Shown: piece by piece, positions 38,041-51,300 of the stretch
Layout: each line of letters opens with the position of its first letter
How positions within the stretch are numbered: the first letter of the stretch is position 1
Origin: Congeria kusceri
Lineage: Eukaryota > Mollusca > Bivalvia > Myida > Dreissenidae
Direction of reading: 5' to 3'
DNA length: 64,000 nt
Assembly (NCBI GenBank): GCA_027627225.1
Contig: CM051024.1
Location: forward strand, 45,176,847 to 45,240,846
The notes under the pieces: model-generated
What the model saw: only the letters and a program-made list of their open reading frames with translations
What the model was told of the DNA's origin: nothing
The model's database searches: none
Translations under genes and position numbers: made by a program

Positions 38041-39930
38041 TTGATGAAAAATTATTTTTTACAAGATCTGCGAAAATATTACTTGAATATAATAGAAACT
38101 ACGCATGACCCTAATTTAGCTCTAAGCACATTGTACAATATATTAAACAAGGTATTATCGCAGCATGCACCAATTAAAAATAAGCGTGTTAAGCGAATAC
38201 AACAACCGTGATGGTATTCGGAGGGCATAAAACCAGCTATAATAAAACGAGATAAAATTAAATCGTGCAATGATTTTAATCAATATAAAATTTGGAGAAA
38301 TCAATGCAATTCCATAATCAAGAAAAATAAGAAAATATTTTTCAATAATGCTATTAAACAGAAAAAAAAATTAAACTGTTGTGGCAATCTATCAAAACAA
38401 TATCAGTTGACAATAAAAAACAAAGTGCAGTATTACCTAATACACTAAAAATAAATAACATCGATGTGAATGGAAAACAGAATGTAGCCAACGAACTAAA
38501 TAAATATTTTGTTAATATCACTAAAATAATTAAGAACACCGAATTTAAGACTAACAACTTTAAATATTTAAAACGTTTCCTAGACGATAAAGTATGCAAC
38601 AGAATGTTTCAGATTGATTATATATCGCCTTTTGGAAGTTAGCTTCACTAATTGATAAACTAAATACAAATACAAGTGGTAGTCTAGACAGAATAGGACC
38701 TAACATTATCAAACTTTGCAAAGATAATATTGCACAGCCTTTAGCGACGTTGGTCAATAATTCTATTGCAAAAGGAATTTTTCCTGATTTACTAAAAATA
38801 TCAAGTGTTGTACCACTTCATCAGGGTGGAGATAAACATGATCCAAATAATTGTATACCCATTTCATTATTACCTACAGTTTCCCAATTAATTGAAAGGC
38901 ACGTTGCAAATTAGTTAAATAATTATTTAAAAGAAACATGTATACTAACTAAACACCAGTCGGGTTTCAGACAATATAACTCGTATCAAACTGCATTAAT
39001 ACGACTTGTTGATTCATGATTAAGTGATATGGATGATGGTTATGTTATAGGAACAGTGTTTGTAGATTTCAAAAAAGCATTTGACTTAGATGACCATACT
39101 ATTCTACTTCACAAGCTGGAACTTTATCATTTTTCTAACTAGTCTTTGAAGTTTTTTGCGTTATATCTGACGAATCGTTGGCAGCTAGTTAGGGCAGATG
39201 GTATAACCTCTGACACTTGCATTGTTACATCCAGTGTGCCACAAGGCTCTATTTTAAGACCTTTGTTATTTTTACTGTATGTCAATTATCTACCCTTAAT
39301 GTTAAAATCAGAATCAGACATGTATGATGTAACAATTCATTGCAAAGGCAACGACATAAATTTTGAGATATAAAAAAACAGACTTCAGGCACATTTAGTA
39401 CGTTCACATAACTGGTGTAAGATAAATAACATGGCAATAAATCCAGATAAAACCACTTGCATGACCATTGGATCACGAAACAAACTAAAATATTTAGAAA
39501 TCTTGTATTTTTTGTTGAAAACACAAAAATAGGTGAAGTTTAAACCCAAAAACTTCTTGGAATTCATATTGATAGACATTTAAATTGAAAGGCCCATGTC
39601 GATAAAACTTATTTAAAGCTTTAAACTATCACTGTTAAGGCTTATACAATATTTTCTAACTCCTAAAATGAAACTTATGTTCTATAATGCTCCTGTTAAC
39701 ACCAGTTTTTGATTATGGGTGTGTAACATGGCCAAAGGCCAATACTTGTGACATAAACAGAATATCGAAACTGCAGAAAAGATTTGCCAGTGTAATCTTA
39801 AGAGATGATTTAAATATAAATGCATGCAATATGTCAAAACAATTGCAATGGCTTTTCTTTGAACATAGATGTAAATATTTCACAAGTATTGTTATGTACT
39901 TGTTTATTTGTTAAATATTACAGTTTTTCT
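38041..39930 (+). pseudogene. Jockey/CR1-like LINE ORF2 remnant (linker and reverse transcriptase)
   Basis: Blocks in order across changing frames: HAPIKNKRVKRI, WYSEGIKPAIIKRDKIKSC, NKKIFFNNAIKQKK, LWQSIKTISVDNKK, NELNKYFVNI (38,379-38,642), then RT: PNIIKLCKDNIAQPL, KISSVVPLHQGGDKHDPNN, SLLPTVSQLIERH, KHQSGFRQYNSYQTAL, GTVFVDFKKAFDLDDHT, SVPQGSILRPLLFLLYVN, NNMAINPDKTTCM. The expected YADD box reads MYDVT, so the catalytic aspartates are lost. There are many stops and shifts. It is far more decayed than the LINE at 25-28 kb. Confidence 0.8.
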
Positions 39931-40699
39931 TATTTAATGGGAAATTGTTGACATAATTTAGAAATATGTAAAATCATTTGTCAAGTCCTATTAAAAAGTT
40001 ATTTTTATTCTTTTGAGATTTAACAGCTTATGATTTTCCAGATGTATCTATTTTCCTTCTTCAGATGAAACAGCCAAACATATTTAAGAATAAGCTATGT
40101 TAACATTACTGGCAATCCTTGTAAGGTTGCAAAAGTGCAAATTAAAGCCTTCTATCTCTCTTTGACCACATATGTGGGCAAACCTAGTGGTAAACAACCA
40201 GATTATATGCTATAAAGAATACTACATTTATATAATTATTGTTGTTATATGTTTATTTCATTATATATAAAGATAGTTGTGTTTGCAATAAAACTGTACA
40301 CACCACACATTTTAAAAACTTTTCGTTGTGCAATATGCATGCCAAGTTGGAACTATGTGACAAAGGCTACAAACACTTCAGTCTACATAAAGTATTCTGA
40401 AAATATACTGAATTTGCGCACAGTTCTGACTGCAAATATGATATACCTTGTAATATACAAGGTGTTTACATTGTTCTAGCCTTGTAAAGGTTTGCCACTG
40501 GAGATCTTCAAAGCATTTATCTATTTATTAATGGGAACTAGGTTACTAAGGCATGGTGGTTTCACTGTATTATAATTAGGCCTCCATTTTTCCATTCTGG
40601 CCATACTGTACATGTATACACAGGTTATTGCTTAGAAATACAAATTGGAAGCCACATGTCTTTTATTGTGCCTGTCAGTTTGAAATAAAAATTGTGAAT

Positions 40700-40850
40700 T
40701 TTCCTTGAGTTGCAGAGGTGTGATGGATATGGTGTCTGCCTTTTGATTGAGCGATTCTGAGTATGACCCCTATTAATGGAACATTTGAATGGTCTTTCTC
40801 AAAAGACACCCAGTACTGATTCTACTCTGGAAAAAGATTAATTATTAATT
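40700..40850 (+). other. Possible tRNA-derived SINE
   Basis: 40,716-40,770 reads like a degenerate tRNA head (GATGGATATGGTGTCTGCC, then GATTCTGAGTATGACCCC in the B-box place). It is followed by TGGTCTTTCTCAAAAGACAC with AGTACTGATTCTACTCTGG, resembling a conserved body domain I associate with molluscan SINEs. The family cannot be named. Confidence 0.35.
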
Positions 40851-41279
40851 TCGTTGTCAAAATTTCTTAATAATAGTCAGGCTTTCTACTCAGTAAATCT
40901 AAAATAAATAGTTTTAAAATAAATATGATTTTTATGTTTGCATTTAAGGCTGTGGAAATCTGCAACTGAAGCTTACAATCCTCACTGTTTAAATTTAAAG
41001 TGCAACCACTTAACAAATCACTGTAACAAACACTATACTACAGAGTCTGAGGCTTGCAGAACTTTAATGATATTTTATATTCTCAGAAAAGTCATGAAAT
41101 ACATATTTGGTGGCAGTATTTATATCAGTCAATTTCAAGTTCATGTATGTTGTTGCTGCACTGGATTGAAGAAATGCATGCCATCTTTTTCATAGCATAT
41201 TCATGGGTCCCTCTAAAAAAAAAAAAAAAAACATCATTATTTCTAGCATATTTTTATATTTTTAGTGCATGAATTAAGA

Positions 41280-41579
41280 TCTATATTATTATTATTATTA
41301 TGTATTATGTATTATTGATAAACATTAGAAACTGTAAAGTTTATGTGTAATAAAATTCTGTTCTGTTCATTATTTTTTTTTTTTTATTATGATTATTATT
41401 ATTATACAGCTTGAATAGATAATATTTTATATAATGATGATGTGTTTATCAAATAATTAAAATATGATTTAAATAAAATGTTGTTGAAAAATAATAAAAA
41501 AAATGAAACAAATAATACATTAATTGTAATAATACAATCTAATTAATAATAATAAATACTTATTTGTAAAAGTACAATC

Positions 41580-41610
<31 letters not shown>

Positions 41611-41700
41611 TAATAAATAAATAAATAAAATAGATCTAATAATATTTATTATTATTATTATATAATTATTATTATGTCATTGTAAAAATGTAATATTATG
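41280..41700. repeat. Extended (ATT)n/(AAT)n low-complexity region
   Basis: Nearly continuous A/T sequence with (ATT)n and (AAT)n runs at 41,287-41,300, 41,578-41,612 and 41,640-41,665, plus a poly-T run near 41,372. Confidence 0.85.
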
Positions 41701-41939
41701 TTATTGCCTTATCAATTGTTTTTATTTAAATGATTATTAAATAATAAATCGTTGCTTTATTAACACTTACGGCAAATATTAAACTAAATATCATTTTCAT
41801 TTCTAAGCAGTATACTGTAAACGTTACAGTACAATTTTTATAGACAATAACCTTTGCGAAATTATTCCTCTACGCCTTGGTTGTATGCATTGACAGTCTC
41901 ATCAGCAAAAAGACGCAATGTGTAAAGAAAAAAAAACGT

Positions 41940-42110
41940 CCATTCCAGTATTAGGTCTAAGTGTTTGTTTACAATCGACGACCTTTCCAATATGGCGGAC
42001 GCGCTGACGCATCCAATAGGATGTAACGCGCATCTAGTTTTCTATATCTATGGATACAGCAGTTGTGGCGTCACACTAGGTTAAGAATGACCAATTAATG
42101 ACTTAATTAC
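41940..42110. promoter_or_regulatory. Short CpG-richer patch with YY1-like and CCAAT-like motifs
   Basis: AATATGGCGGAC (about 41,989) resembles a YY1 site or a start-site motif, followed by ATCCAATAGG. The 30-codon frame from the ATG is short and leads nowhere recognisable. Suggestive only. Confidence 0.2.
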
Positions 42111-42424
42111 TTAAAGAACGCGATTCACGCCACTAAATAATTATAACACCATTATGTGTCATACAGGATCTGGCTCTCACCATCGTATTTTACAATTTGT
42201 AATTATATATTTACTTTTGGTAAATTCATGTACGTTACTGTTATTTATTGATGTTAATTTTCATTTTAATGTTATTATATGTCGTATTTGCTTCTACTTA
42301 TATTTTTGGGAACATATACACCATTACAAACAGTAACATTATTTTTGTTCATACGTCCTATTATTTGATGAAATATTTTAATTTATTATTTGAGTTTAAG
42401 TCAACTATTAGATGATACGTTCCC

Positions 42425-42691
42425 AACAAGAAACAAAAGGGCCATGATGGCCCAAAGCGCTCACCTGAGAACTGGTACAGATGAAGACCATATGTTGTGA
42501 CAGGTTTGAAAATAAAGATATCTGAACAATACGCAGAGGGGGATAGGATCAATTTTGATTTAAAACATCGGTTTTTGTGCTATAAGGGAAAGTTTGCTTT
42601 TTCTTTGATAATTTTCTGTCCAATGATGATAAATGATGTTATGCAGGCTATACCAATAGCTCACCGAGTACTTCGTGCTCAGGTGAGCTAA
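42425..42691. mobile_element. MITE/Helitron-like short repeat with GCTCACCTGAG ends
   Basis: GGGCCATGATGGCCC with GCGCTCACCTGAG (42,440-42,470) at one end and GAGTACTTCGTGCTC with AGGTGAGCTAA (42,664-42,691) at the other. CTCACCTGAG and CTCAGGTGAG are inverted. This type of repeat is common in bivalve genomes as I recall. Confidence 0.6.
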
Positions 42692-43338
42692 TGGTTCAAT
42701 TTTCAGATAACACACTTAATAACAGAATAAAAGGGAAAGGAAAGAAAGTTAGATTTGTATTGTTCTATCAATGCTAAATTGCTGTTATGTCCGTCAGGTA
42801 TTAATTGTAATGTTTACATTTAGTAGTCTTTATGAGAAACCTAACGAAAGTAAAGAATTTATTATTTTAACATTGATGTACTTTATTGGTACCTCTAAAG
42901 TCTTTATTAATTATTTTGATCATTTTAATTGGTTATTTCATTTTAAGTAAACTATTATGCTAGACTTTCCCATCTTGATTATTATTTTGTAGAATAAAAA
43001 AAAACACTATATTGTTAATTTATAAAATATATTTAAACTTACATAGTTTAAATTGGCTTTGTTAATAATTAGATTCCTATTTTGTTATTTTCGTAATTAA
43101 ATATACTCGTATACAAGGAAGTAAATTAAAGATATGTTTTGTACTGTTTCTGTTATAAAATTTGTGTTATGTTCGTCACATTTATTGATTAAATTGTATA
43201 CAGTTAATACATGCAGTTTAATTACATATGCAAATGTAGTTTCAAGGCCTCATTGTAAATAAGATTACCATTTTTCACTGTTATCATAACTCTGTATCAA
43301 TGTGTAATCTTAATGAGATACCTTCGTAAAATAAAGAG

Positions 43339-43371
<33 letters not shown>

Positions 43372-45300
43372 TAGTTGACTATTTCGATTCGATTTATATG
43401 GTACATTTCCTTTTACAAGTGTGTTTTACGTACTAATGAGTCATGTCTTGCACTATCGTTAATATTTATATTTGTTATCGTTAATGTCCATGTATTGGTT
43501 AATGTCGACGTACGTTTCTTATATCAATATAAATACCGGTAAGAACAATGGAAAAATGGGTGATAATGTTTGACAAATAGAATAATACAACAGCAACCAT
43601 GATGAAATGAGCAATTAACGTGATTTATCTACACAAACACCATATTGTTAATACACGGTTTAATGATAAATCATCTATAAATATATATATAAAGAATCAA
43701 ATCGAAATTGGTTTAGCATCGAATATCAAATCGAGTCATTCACAATTGATTGACCGATGAATCGAAAGAATCGTTGCAGCTCTACCTGAAATAATCATTG
43801 TCGACATACATGTATTCTTTACACCACAACGAGATTTATCTAGCGATAAATATTTTTACATATTTAGGTGCGTGCATGCTTCGAACAGAAATTTTCTAGT
43901 CAATAAAGTTGCCAATCTCATTAAAATCATCTCCAGTCTGACGCTACTTTATTATCCGCTGACTAGATCTGATGACTTCGCTTTAGGGGTCACGTTCAGA
44001 TGACTTTTCAGGAGCCAATAAAACTGTTGCCTTCAAAATGTTGTGGTATAGCTTCATATATAATGCACAAATACTATGAACGAAATTACCGTGAACTTTG
44101 GATGTTTTCCCGCATAAGGTACCACTATATCCATTGTTATCCGCGTGAAAAGTAACTGTAAATGATTTATTCCCGAGGATCAGCTGGAAATCAGCTGGAA
44201 ATGCATCACTTTTCAAAAACCATGACCAAACGCCTAAGCGAGGAGAATAGGTTAGGATTAGAATGTAAACGATTCTAATCGGCTCCCAGACTGACCCAAA
44301 TAACCCATTAATCAATTGCAAGATCACCAAGTACGTTTTGCTTTGAATAACGTTCTGCTTTACTTATCAATCTTTCCACGATTTATCCCATAATTTGCAC
44401 TCATATAGAAAGCGGTGAAATATCCGACTTTTTTTTCCAAACATTTTATGTTCTTATCGCATTCATTATAACACTGATTAGCAGGATACTGGATATTCAA
44501 AACAGTACTTCTTTTGTTCGCGTAGGTCTAGATGCGTTCAGATGGTACCGTGAGACCATCGGCTCTTCAATTGCGGTACATAAGCGAACAACTTAAAATA
44601 ATGCCACTGAAATTGCTGCCATATAAACATAATATCGCGTAACAACAACAGTAAAGTCCTGCACCGGTATCAAGAGTTCCGTAAACTATATTCAAAGGAA
44701 CAAATATAAAATGCATTGGTAAAAATAAATACACATGTATCAAATGTAGCCAACCAATAAAGACTGGAAACTGTGGCGCGAAAAAGCAACGTATGGTAAT
44801 AAAATAGATACGTAAATTAAGGTATCCCCTTTAAAATGCCCTTAGATACTTTACTAAAACATCAAATTATAATAAATGGCACTTATACTGAAAATAATTT
44901 ATATGTGTATATAAATCGGGTGACAGTTTAAGAGCGCGTAGACCTTTTAATGTGCATACACATGTCATCTTAAAAAAATAAAAATAAATAAATATAACGT
45001 GAGAAAAGTCAAGCGTTTGTCATTGCACATATTAAACAAGTAGGTTTCTAGGACAGTTATACACGATTTTAATCGACTGCATTTTTTTCCAGAAAAGGGA
45101 CATACTTTGGACAACTTTTAATTGAAAAATATTAAATAAATTTCTAGCTAATAAAACTGCGTGTATCTTACATATTGTGAAGTTAAATAATATATATTTG
45201 ACAAATAAATATAAACAGTTAGTAAACTAATAAATATAACATTACATACAAAAAGGATATGTACATTTAAGCAAAAGCTTTAAACGTCAACCAAAGCAAT
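42692..45300. other. AT-rich intergenic stretch downstream of the IAP gene
   Basis: Contains an (ATT)n run at 43,338-43,374. A 115-codon open frame on the minus strand (44,330-43,983) has no recognised motif, no splice partner and is probably chance. ATTAAA signals for the IAP transcript occur on the minus strand near 45,122 and 45,073. Confidence 0.4.
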
Positions 45301-48300
45301 TCAACCCATATAAACCCTGATGTTTCCATGAATTTTTGCCCTGCAGATGGCGCATTTCCTCAGTGCGCTCGAGCATTTCACGCACGTGACCATGTGACCA
45401 CATGGTAGAAAGACCACGCATGCGTCACTGTCCATGCACACTTTGCACGTCAACTGCTGCTTCAGTTTCTGATTTTCATCCAGAATGAAACTGATATCTG
45501 CAAAATAATATGGCAAATATTGCATATAAATGTATTTAGAAAGAGTATAACATATTTAATATATCTTACAACAAACACATGTATATAACACCCTCAATAA
45601 CTCACAAACAAAATATTGGCTCCTTACAAACATGTATTGTTTTACAGTTAAAAAATAACAAACAATTAGTTAATTTCCTTTTACACTCAATTTTAACTCA
45701 AGATATCTTGAATTTGACTATTAAAAGGCTCGTGATAATATGCTACCGATCCCAAAATTAACAATTCGCAAAATTGCCATTCTGAAGTCTATAACTATAT
45801 TGACAACGATTACACGCTAATTAATTATTAAGGACCCAATCGGAAGTAAGCTTTTGGGTGTTCATGGGCTGTCCTAGGTTACTATATACTTTCATTAAAA
45901 CTTCGCGTATTTAACTTAACCTCACATTCATTGATTCAAACAAATGATATTTTGCTTTAAAATAGTTTTTACTCCAGCATATTCAATTGTAGTTGAGTAA
46001 ATTCAAGTGTTATTGCATTTTATAGTTTAAAAAAAAAGAATTGACCTACCTACCAACGACCCAAACACCAACCTACCTACCAACCTACTTACCTTCCTAC
46101 CCAGAACCTACCTACCTACCTACCTACCTACCTACCTACCTACCTACCTAACCTACCTAACCTACCTACCTACCTACCTACCTACCTACCTACCTACCTA
46201 CCTACCTACCTACCTACCTACCTACCTACCTACTATAATTTCGCAAATAGTAAAAGGTTTACTGATATTGGTATTTCATTATACCAACCTGGGTTTTCAG
46301 TGCTGGCAACACTGTCCCTAATTTCGTTAGATTTTTTATTTTTCTGCTTGTGCTTTTTAGGCCTCGCTGCTTCACTGCCATCTGTAGACCTCTCTGGGGT
46401 TATGACAGGTGGATCTGTTTGCGGATTGGCTAGGAGATAATCTATTAATTCCTCGGGCTCAACTCTGTATCCTGAAGACAATTTTATATTATGTGAACTG
46501 CACCGACATTAGTCTGTTCAGTGGGAAATGCTTTGGACATCCGTTCGCACCACATCCCATTACATTGTTTTCAAGCCAATAAGCAATTGAATAATATTTT
46601 GCAAGGCGGTGATTTTTTTCATTTCGGTGTTATTTGTGTTTTCCGTATTGTATATGTTGCTGGTTTGGCAACAGGTCACTAGCAGACATTGAGTTTTTAA
46701 AACGGAATTATGTATCTACCGCTGATGCAGATGAAGTAATAATTCTGTATATTTAGTTCATATGTACATTATAACAAGATTTTTGCTTTTGTCTTAGCGT
46801 TTAGAAATGAATCAGTCATCTGCAAAACGTTCTGACTTCGTACATTAGAATCCCCGCAAGGTCAGTCACATTACAAAATTATACCTTCAGAGTGATTTCT
46901 TCGAATCTGACCCAGAGCGAGAAGTACGTGCTCTTTGTTAAAGCCCATGTCTGCAACCGAGTCAACCATCGAGAAATCAGGCATCTGGACAGTCGCGGTG
47001 TCCGATGGTGGAGCCCTTGGGTTGGCTCTATGTCGGGAAAACGTCTGCGTTTCAGTATATCGTTCTTCTTCTGTTGGCTGTGAATATATCCACTTGTATT
47101 ACCCTGGTATGGTTAGCATAAATTTTCATAAATTATACTAGCCATAAGTTCTGATATTACACTTAACAACACTACATGAAAAAGTGACGACTGTTTACGT
47201 CTTAACAATAAACATGTTATGACCATGATGCTGCTGTTAATGATATATTATTTGCTTTTAGAAGAAAAAAAACATACCGAGATTCAAAAACAATGCCGCC
47301 AAAATATTGTATTATTACTACAAGAGATTTATGTGTGAAAAGTTTGCTCACCTGAAGTGTCCTATGGCTTGGTGCAATGTCTAGACCTCGTTCAAATGCT
47401 CGGCCCATGCGAACCATGTCAATGAACTCCTGGCCCCTGCACTGCCTGACGTACTCGCAGTCAGGGAACCAGAACGCATGCTCCATCCAGGGGTCGTCCC
47501 CTTGCTGCCAGTTCCGTATCCCGCCGCCACAATGGAAGCAGCGAGTTTCGTCACTAGTGCCTGCACATGTAATAATGCATATACATTATTGAACTCTTCA
47601 CAAAGTACAGCTGTTCAAACTAAATACATGTACTTGCCATAGTATTATGTCTTATATAAATATACACAGAGTTTTTTTTAACAAAAACATATAACATGCT
47701 TAGGCAGGCCTATTCTTGTGGATAGTATATGTATACAAAAAATAATAAAAAAATAATTAAAAGATTTCTCAGAAGTTCATATATTAAATTGGTATAAACT
47801 TCAATTTTACTGTACCATAATAATGCAACATTCAAGTAAAATATGCATGTGAGTCCGGTATTATGACTATACAAATTACAAAAATAGATCTAACATTGGT
47901 ACAAAGTTCTGTTTTAGAGTTAATATCCATGCAATGTGCAACGCTGAAGTCTTATGCAACCAATGCAAACTAGAATTGTCACATGAGTGACGGATATACC
48001 CCCACAATATGGCCTTGTTAAAAAACTATGGTATCCATTCGAAAGAAATGGACAAAGGGAAATGCTTTAATTTGTGAATGGTCAACAGTGTATTTGGAAA
48101 AATTTAATGTCAATAGGAGCCATAACTATGTCAACATTTAGTGGTTTGTAACCAAAGTTGAACTTGATCTGTATTTTATGACGTTACACCAATGTACCCA
48201 AAATAATTTAAATATGCGAAGCCTTTCATGAGTTATTATCAATGATTTTCGGATATTTAAGTCAAAAAGTGGGTCCATAACTGTGTCAACATTTAGTGAT

Positions 48301-51300
48301 TTGTAACCAAAGTCGAACTTGACCTGTATTTTATGATGCTACACATGTGTGCCAACAATTATTTAAATATGTCAAGCCATTGTAGAGTTATCGTCAGGAA
48401 ACCATGTTTTTAGGGAATTTAAGTCAAACAAAAAGCCATAACTCAGTCAAAATTTAGTGGTTTGTAACCAAATTCGAAATTGACCCGTATTTTATGATGC
48501 TACATATGTATACCAAGAATTATTTGAATATGGTCTAATTACCCCAAAACGGATGTCAGTTAGATAATAAGCACATGTGGCTGAGTGCAGGATGCATATA
48601 ATTTGTAAAATACAGTTTAAATGATATGTTGCCGTATCATTTTAAAGGTATATATGTAAGCAATAAGAAAAAAGGCTGTTTTGTGCACTACTTTTTTGTC
48701 TAGTGGTTCCCAGCTTCATAACATTTGGCCCATGTATTCATGCGCAAAATGGCAGCCTCCATGCCCGTCAAAACCGATGTGTTTTTTCTAAGGTAAATAT
48801 TTTGAGTTACAGCACATAGACTTCTTTTACATGCTGTTTTTTCAAAAGGTTATGTCCTCATCTTTCCAACAATGTATGGTGATATATTGGAAAGTAGCTT
48901 GGTCATGGTGAAAAGTGAGATCAAATTTTGAATATGTTATATGTAACAAAGAAGGAATTTATTTGCGCATGCGTAACCTTTAAGAACTTCACCTAATATT
49001 AGTCGTCTGCAAAGATCTTGAAAATGGACTCTTACAAACACACTGTACTGGAAAGAATAACTGCCAGATGCCACCTTGACCCCATTTAGGGCTGTATTTT
49101 ATGGGATGGTTGCCCTAGGGGGGCATTAGGGGGGTAAATATGGGAAAATTAAAGCAAAATGTCCCCCAGAGTGGCAATCCGAGACCCATTGTGTTCATTG
49201 TGTTGTTTTTCAGTTTCATTTTGACATTAATTTGCATTAGTTTCAACAATTCTCTCATTAATGTCATAATGCCTTGTGTTGTAATCCTGAATATTTAGTT
49301 TAAGAACCTGTAACTGACAATAATGTCCGCAAAGGTCGTGCTTTGGCCATGATGACCGTCCGACCTGCCTACTTTGAATAATACCAATTTTCCTAATTTG
49401 CAAAGTTAACAGATCCTATTTAGTTCATACGTTATTTTGTAATTGTAGTTCAATCAGGCTTTCAGCTGAAAAATACATGAAATGCATGCATAAAACACTT
49501 AAGCCGCTCACGCCAACCTAGACCCCACCAAATGGAGATAGCGGCATCAAAATTTAAATCACCATCACAGTTTGGTTTAATTTGAGTATGTTTTTTAAAT
49601 GCAGTGTTGAAAAGAACCAGGACCTCAGCCGGAACCATCAACTCATTGGTATACAAGTCTGGGTGAAGTGACGAGTCATCAAAACTACTTTTCTTGTCAA
49701 CAACACTGGAGCGTTGGGGCGGGGCCGTAAAGCTGACACAGTCGTGTCCGTACCATCGGTATTTTGTAAGGTTAGTACATGATTATTGTCATGTATTCTA
49801 CTATCTAATGTTTTCTTTTCCAGCCTGGCATTCTTCTTATCAACACCAGTAGGAAAAGCAAGAGTTTAACCCTTGTTGGGACTCTCAAACCCGTTTTAGA
49901 ACTGAACTGTTCGCACATGAGCTCGCCAATCTGAAGCCGGCATTGCGACTAGCCTTATCGCAGTAAATAAAACTGACTAAACTATTGTATATGTACACTT
50001 ATTGTATCTAAATTACACTAGTAATCACAATATTGAGTAAACATGCACAGAAAACCTTTTTATTTTCACAGATTACTCAGCAGAGAGTACCTGGAACAGA
50101 TTGAAGATTGCAGGCGACTGACCTTACCCACAGGTTCAGGTGTGACAGAAGACTGTTAATTAATATCTTGCATTGACATTTTGGGGTCAAATTCTCTTTT
50201 TGTTGTGTGACAGGAGGTCAAATCTGTTGATTGTTATGTAAACAAACCCTTTTCTGGGGTCAAATGGCATCTGAAATGCTACATTTATATGGATTTTACC
50301 CCCCAAAATGCAGAAACTAAAAAAAAAAAATTGTTCAAAACTGACTAAAAACCTATTCTGTAACATTTAGAATGCCAATGAAGATTGTTTTCACTTCTGA
50401 TTTTATATATTGTATCTGCAATGCCTATTAAAACTCAAACTTATGCTTAATTCTGAGTTAAAATTATGTTTTCCAGACGTACCCAAGTACATTTTTTTCC
50501 GTCTAAATTTTTGCCTCAAAACACCATTATATGTGACATTTTGAATTTTATTTTTTTCCAATAAATCTTTAAACCAGTGTAATAGGACTTCGTGTTCTTT
50601 CTCGAAATAGATCAGATTGATGAAACTTGTGGTTTTTATTCAAATTTGAAAGGGTTGGGTTCTCTTAAAGGTGTAATTACCCCAAAACGAAAGTCACATC
50701 CTCAGGGTTACATGCTGTCAGTTAGATAATAAGCACATGTGGCTGAGTGCAGGATGCATATAATTTGTAAAATACAGTTTAAATGATATGTTGCGGGATC
50801 ATTTTAAAGGTATATATGTAAGCAATAAGAAAAAAGGCTGTTTTGTGCACTACTTTTTTGTCTAGTGGTTCCCAGCTTCATAACATTTGGCTCATGTATT
50901 CATGCGCAAAATGGCAGCCTCCATGCCCGTCAAAACCGGTGTGTTTTTTCTAAGGTAAATATTTTGAGTTACAACATATAAAAAATTTTTACATGCTGTT
51001 TTTTGAAAAGGTTATGTCCTCATAGCTTGGTCATGGTGAAAAGTGAGATCAAATTTTGAATATGTTATATGTAACAAAGAAGGAATTTATTTGCGCATGC
51101 GTAACCATATGTCAAGCCATTCTTGAGTTATCGTCCGGAAATCATGTTCTTAGGGAATTTTAAGTCGAAACCGGGGCCATTACTCTGTCAAAATTTAGTG
51201 GTTTGTAACCAACGTCGAACTTGACCTGTATAATATGATGGTACACATGTTTACCAAAAATTATTTGAATGTGTCCAGCCTTTCTAGAGTTATCATCCGG

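Noticed and set aside
43983..44330. 115-codon minus-strand frame
   Set aside because: No motif, no splice signals linking it to neighbours; length is possible by chance.
49080..49160. G-rich stretch resembling a quadruplex
   Set aside because: Only a few G runs, unevenly spaced; no further support.
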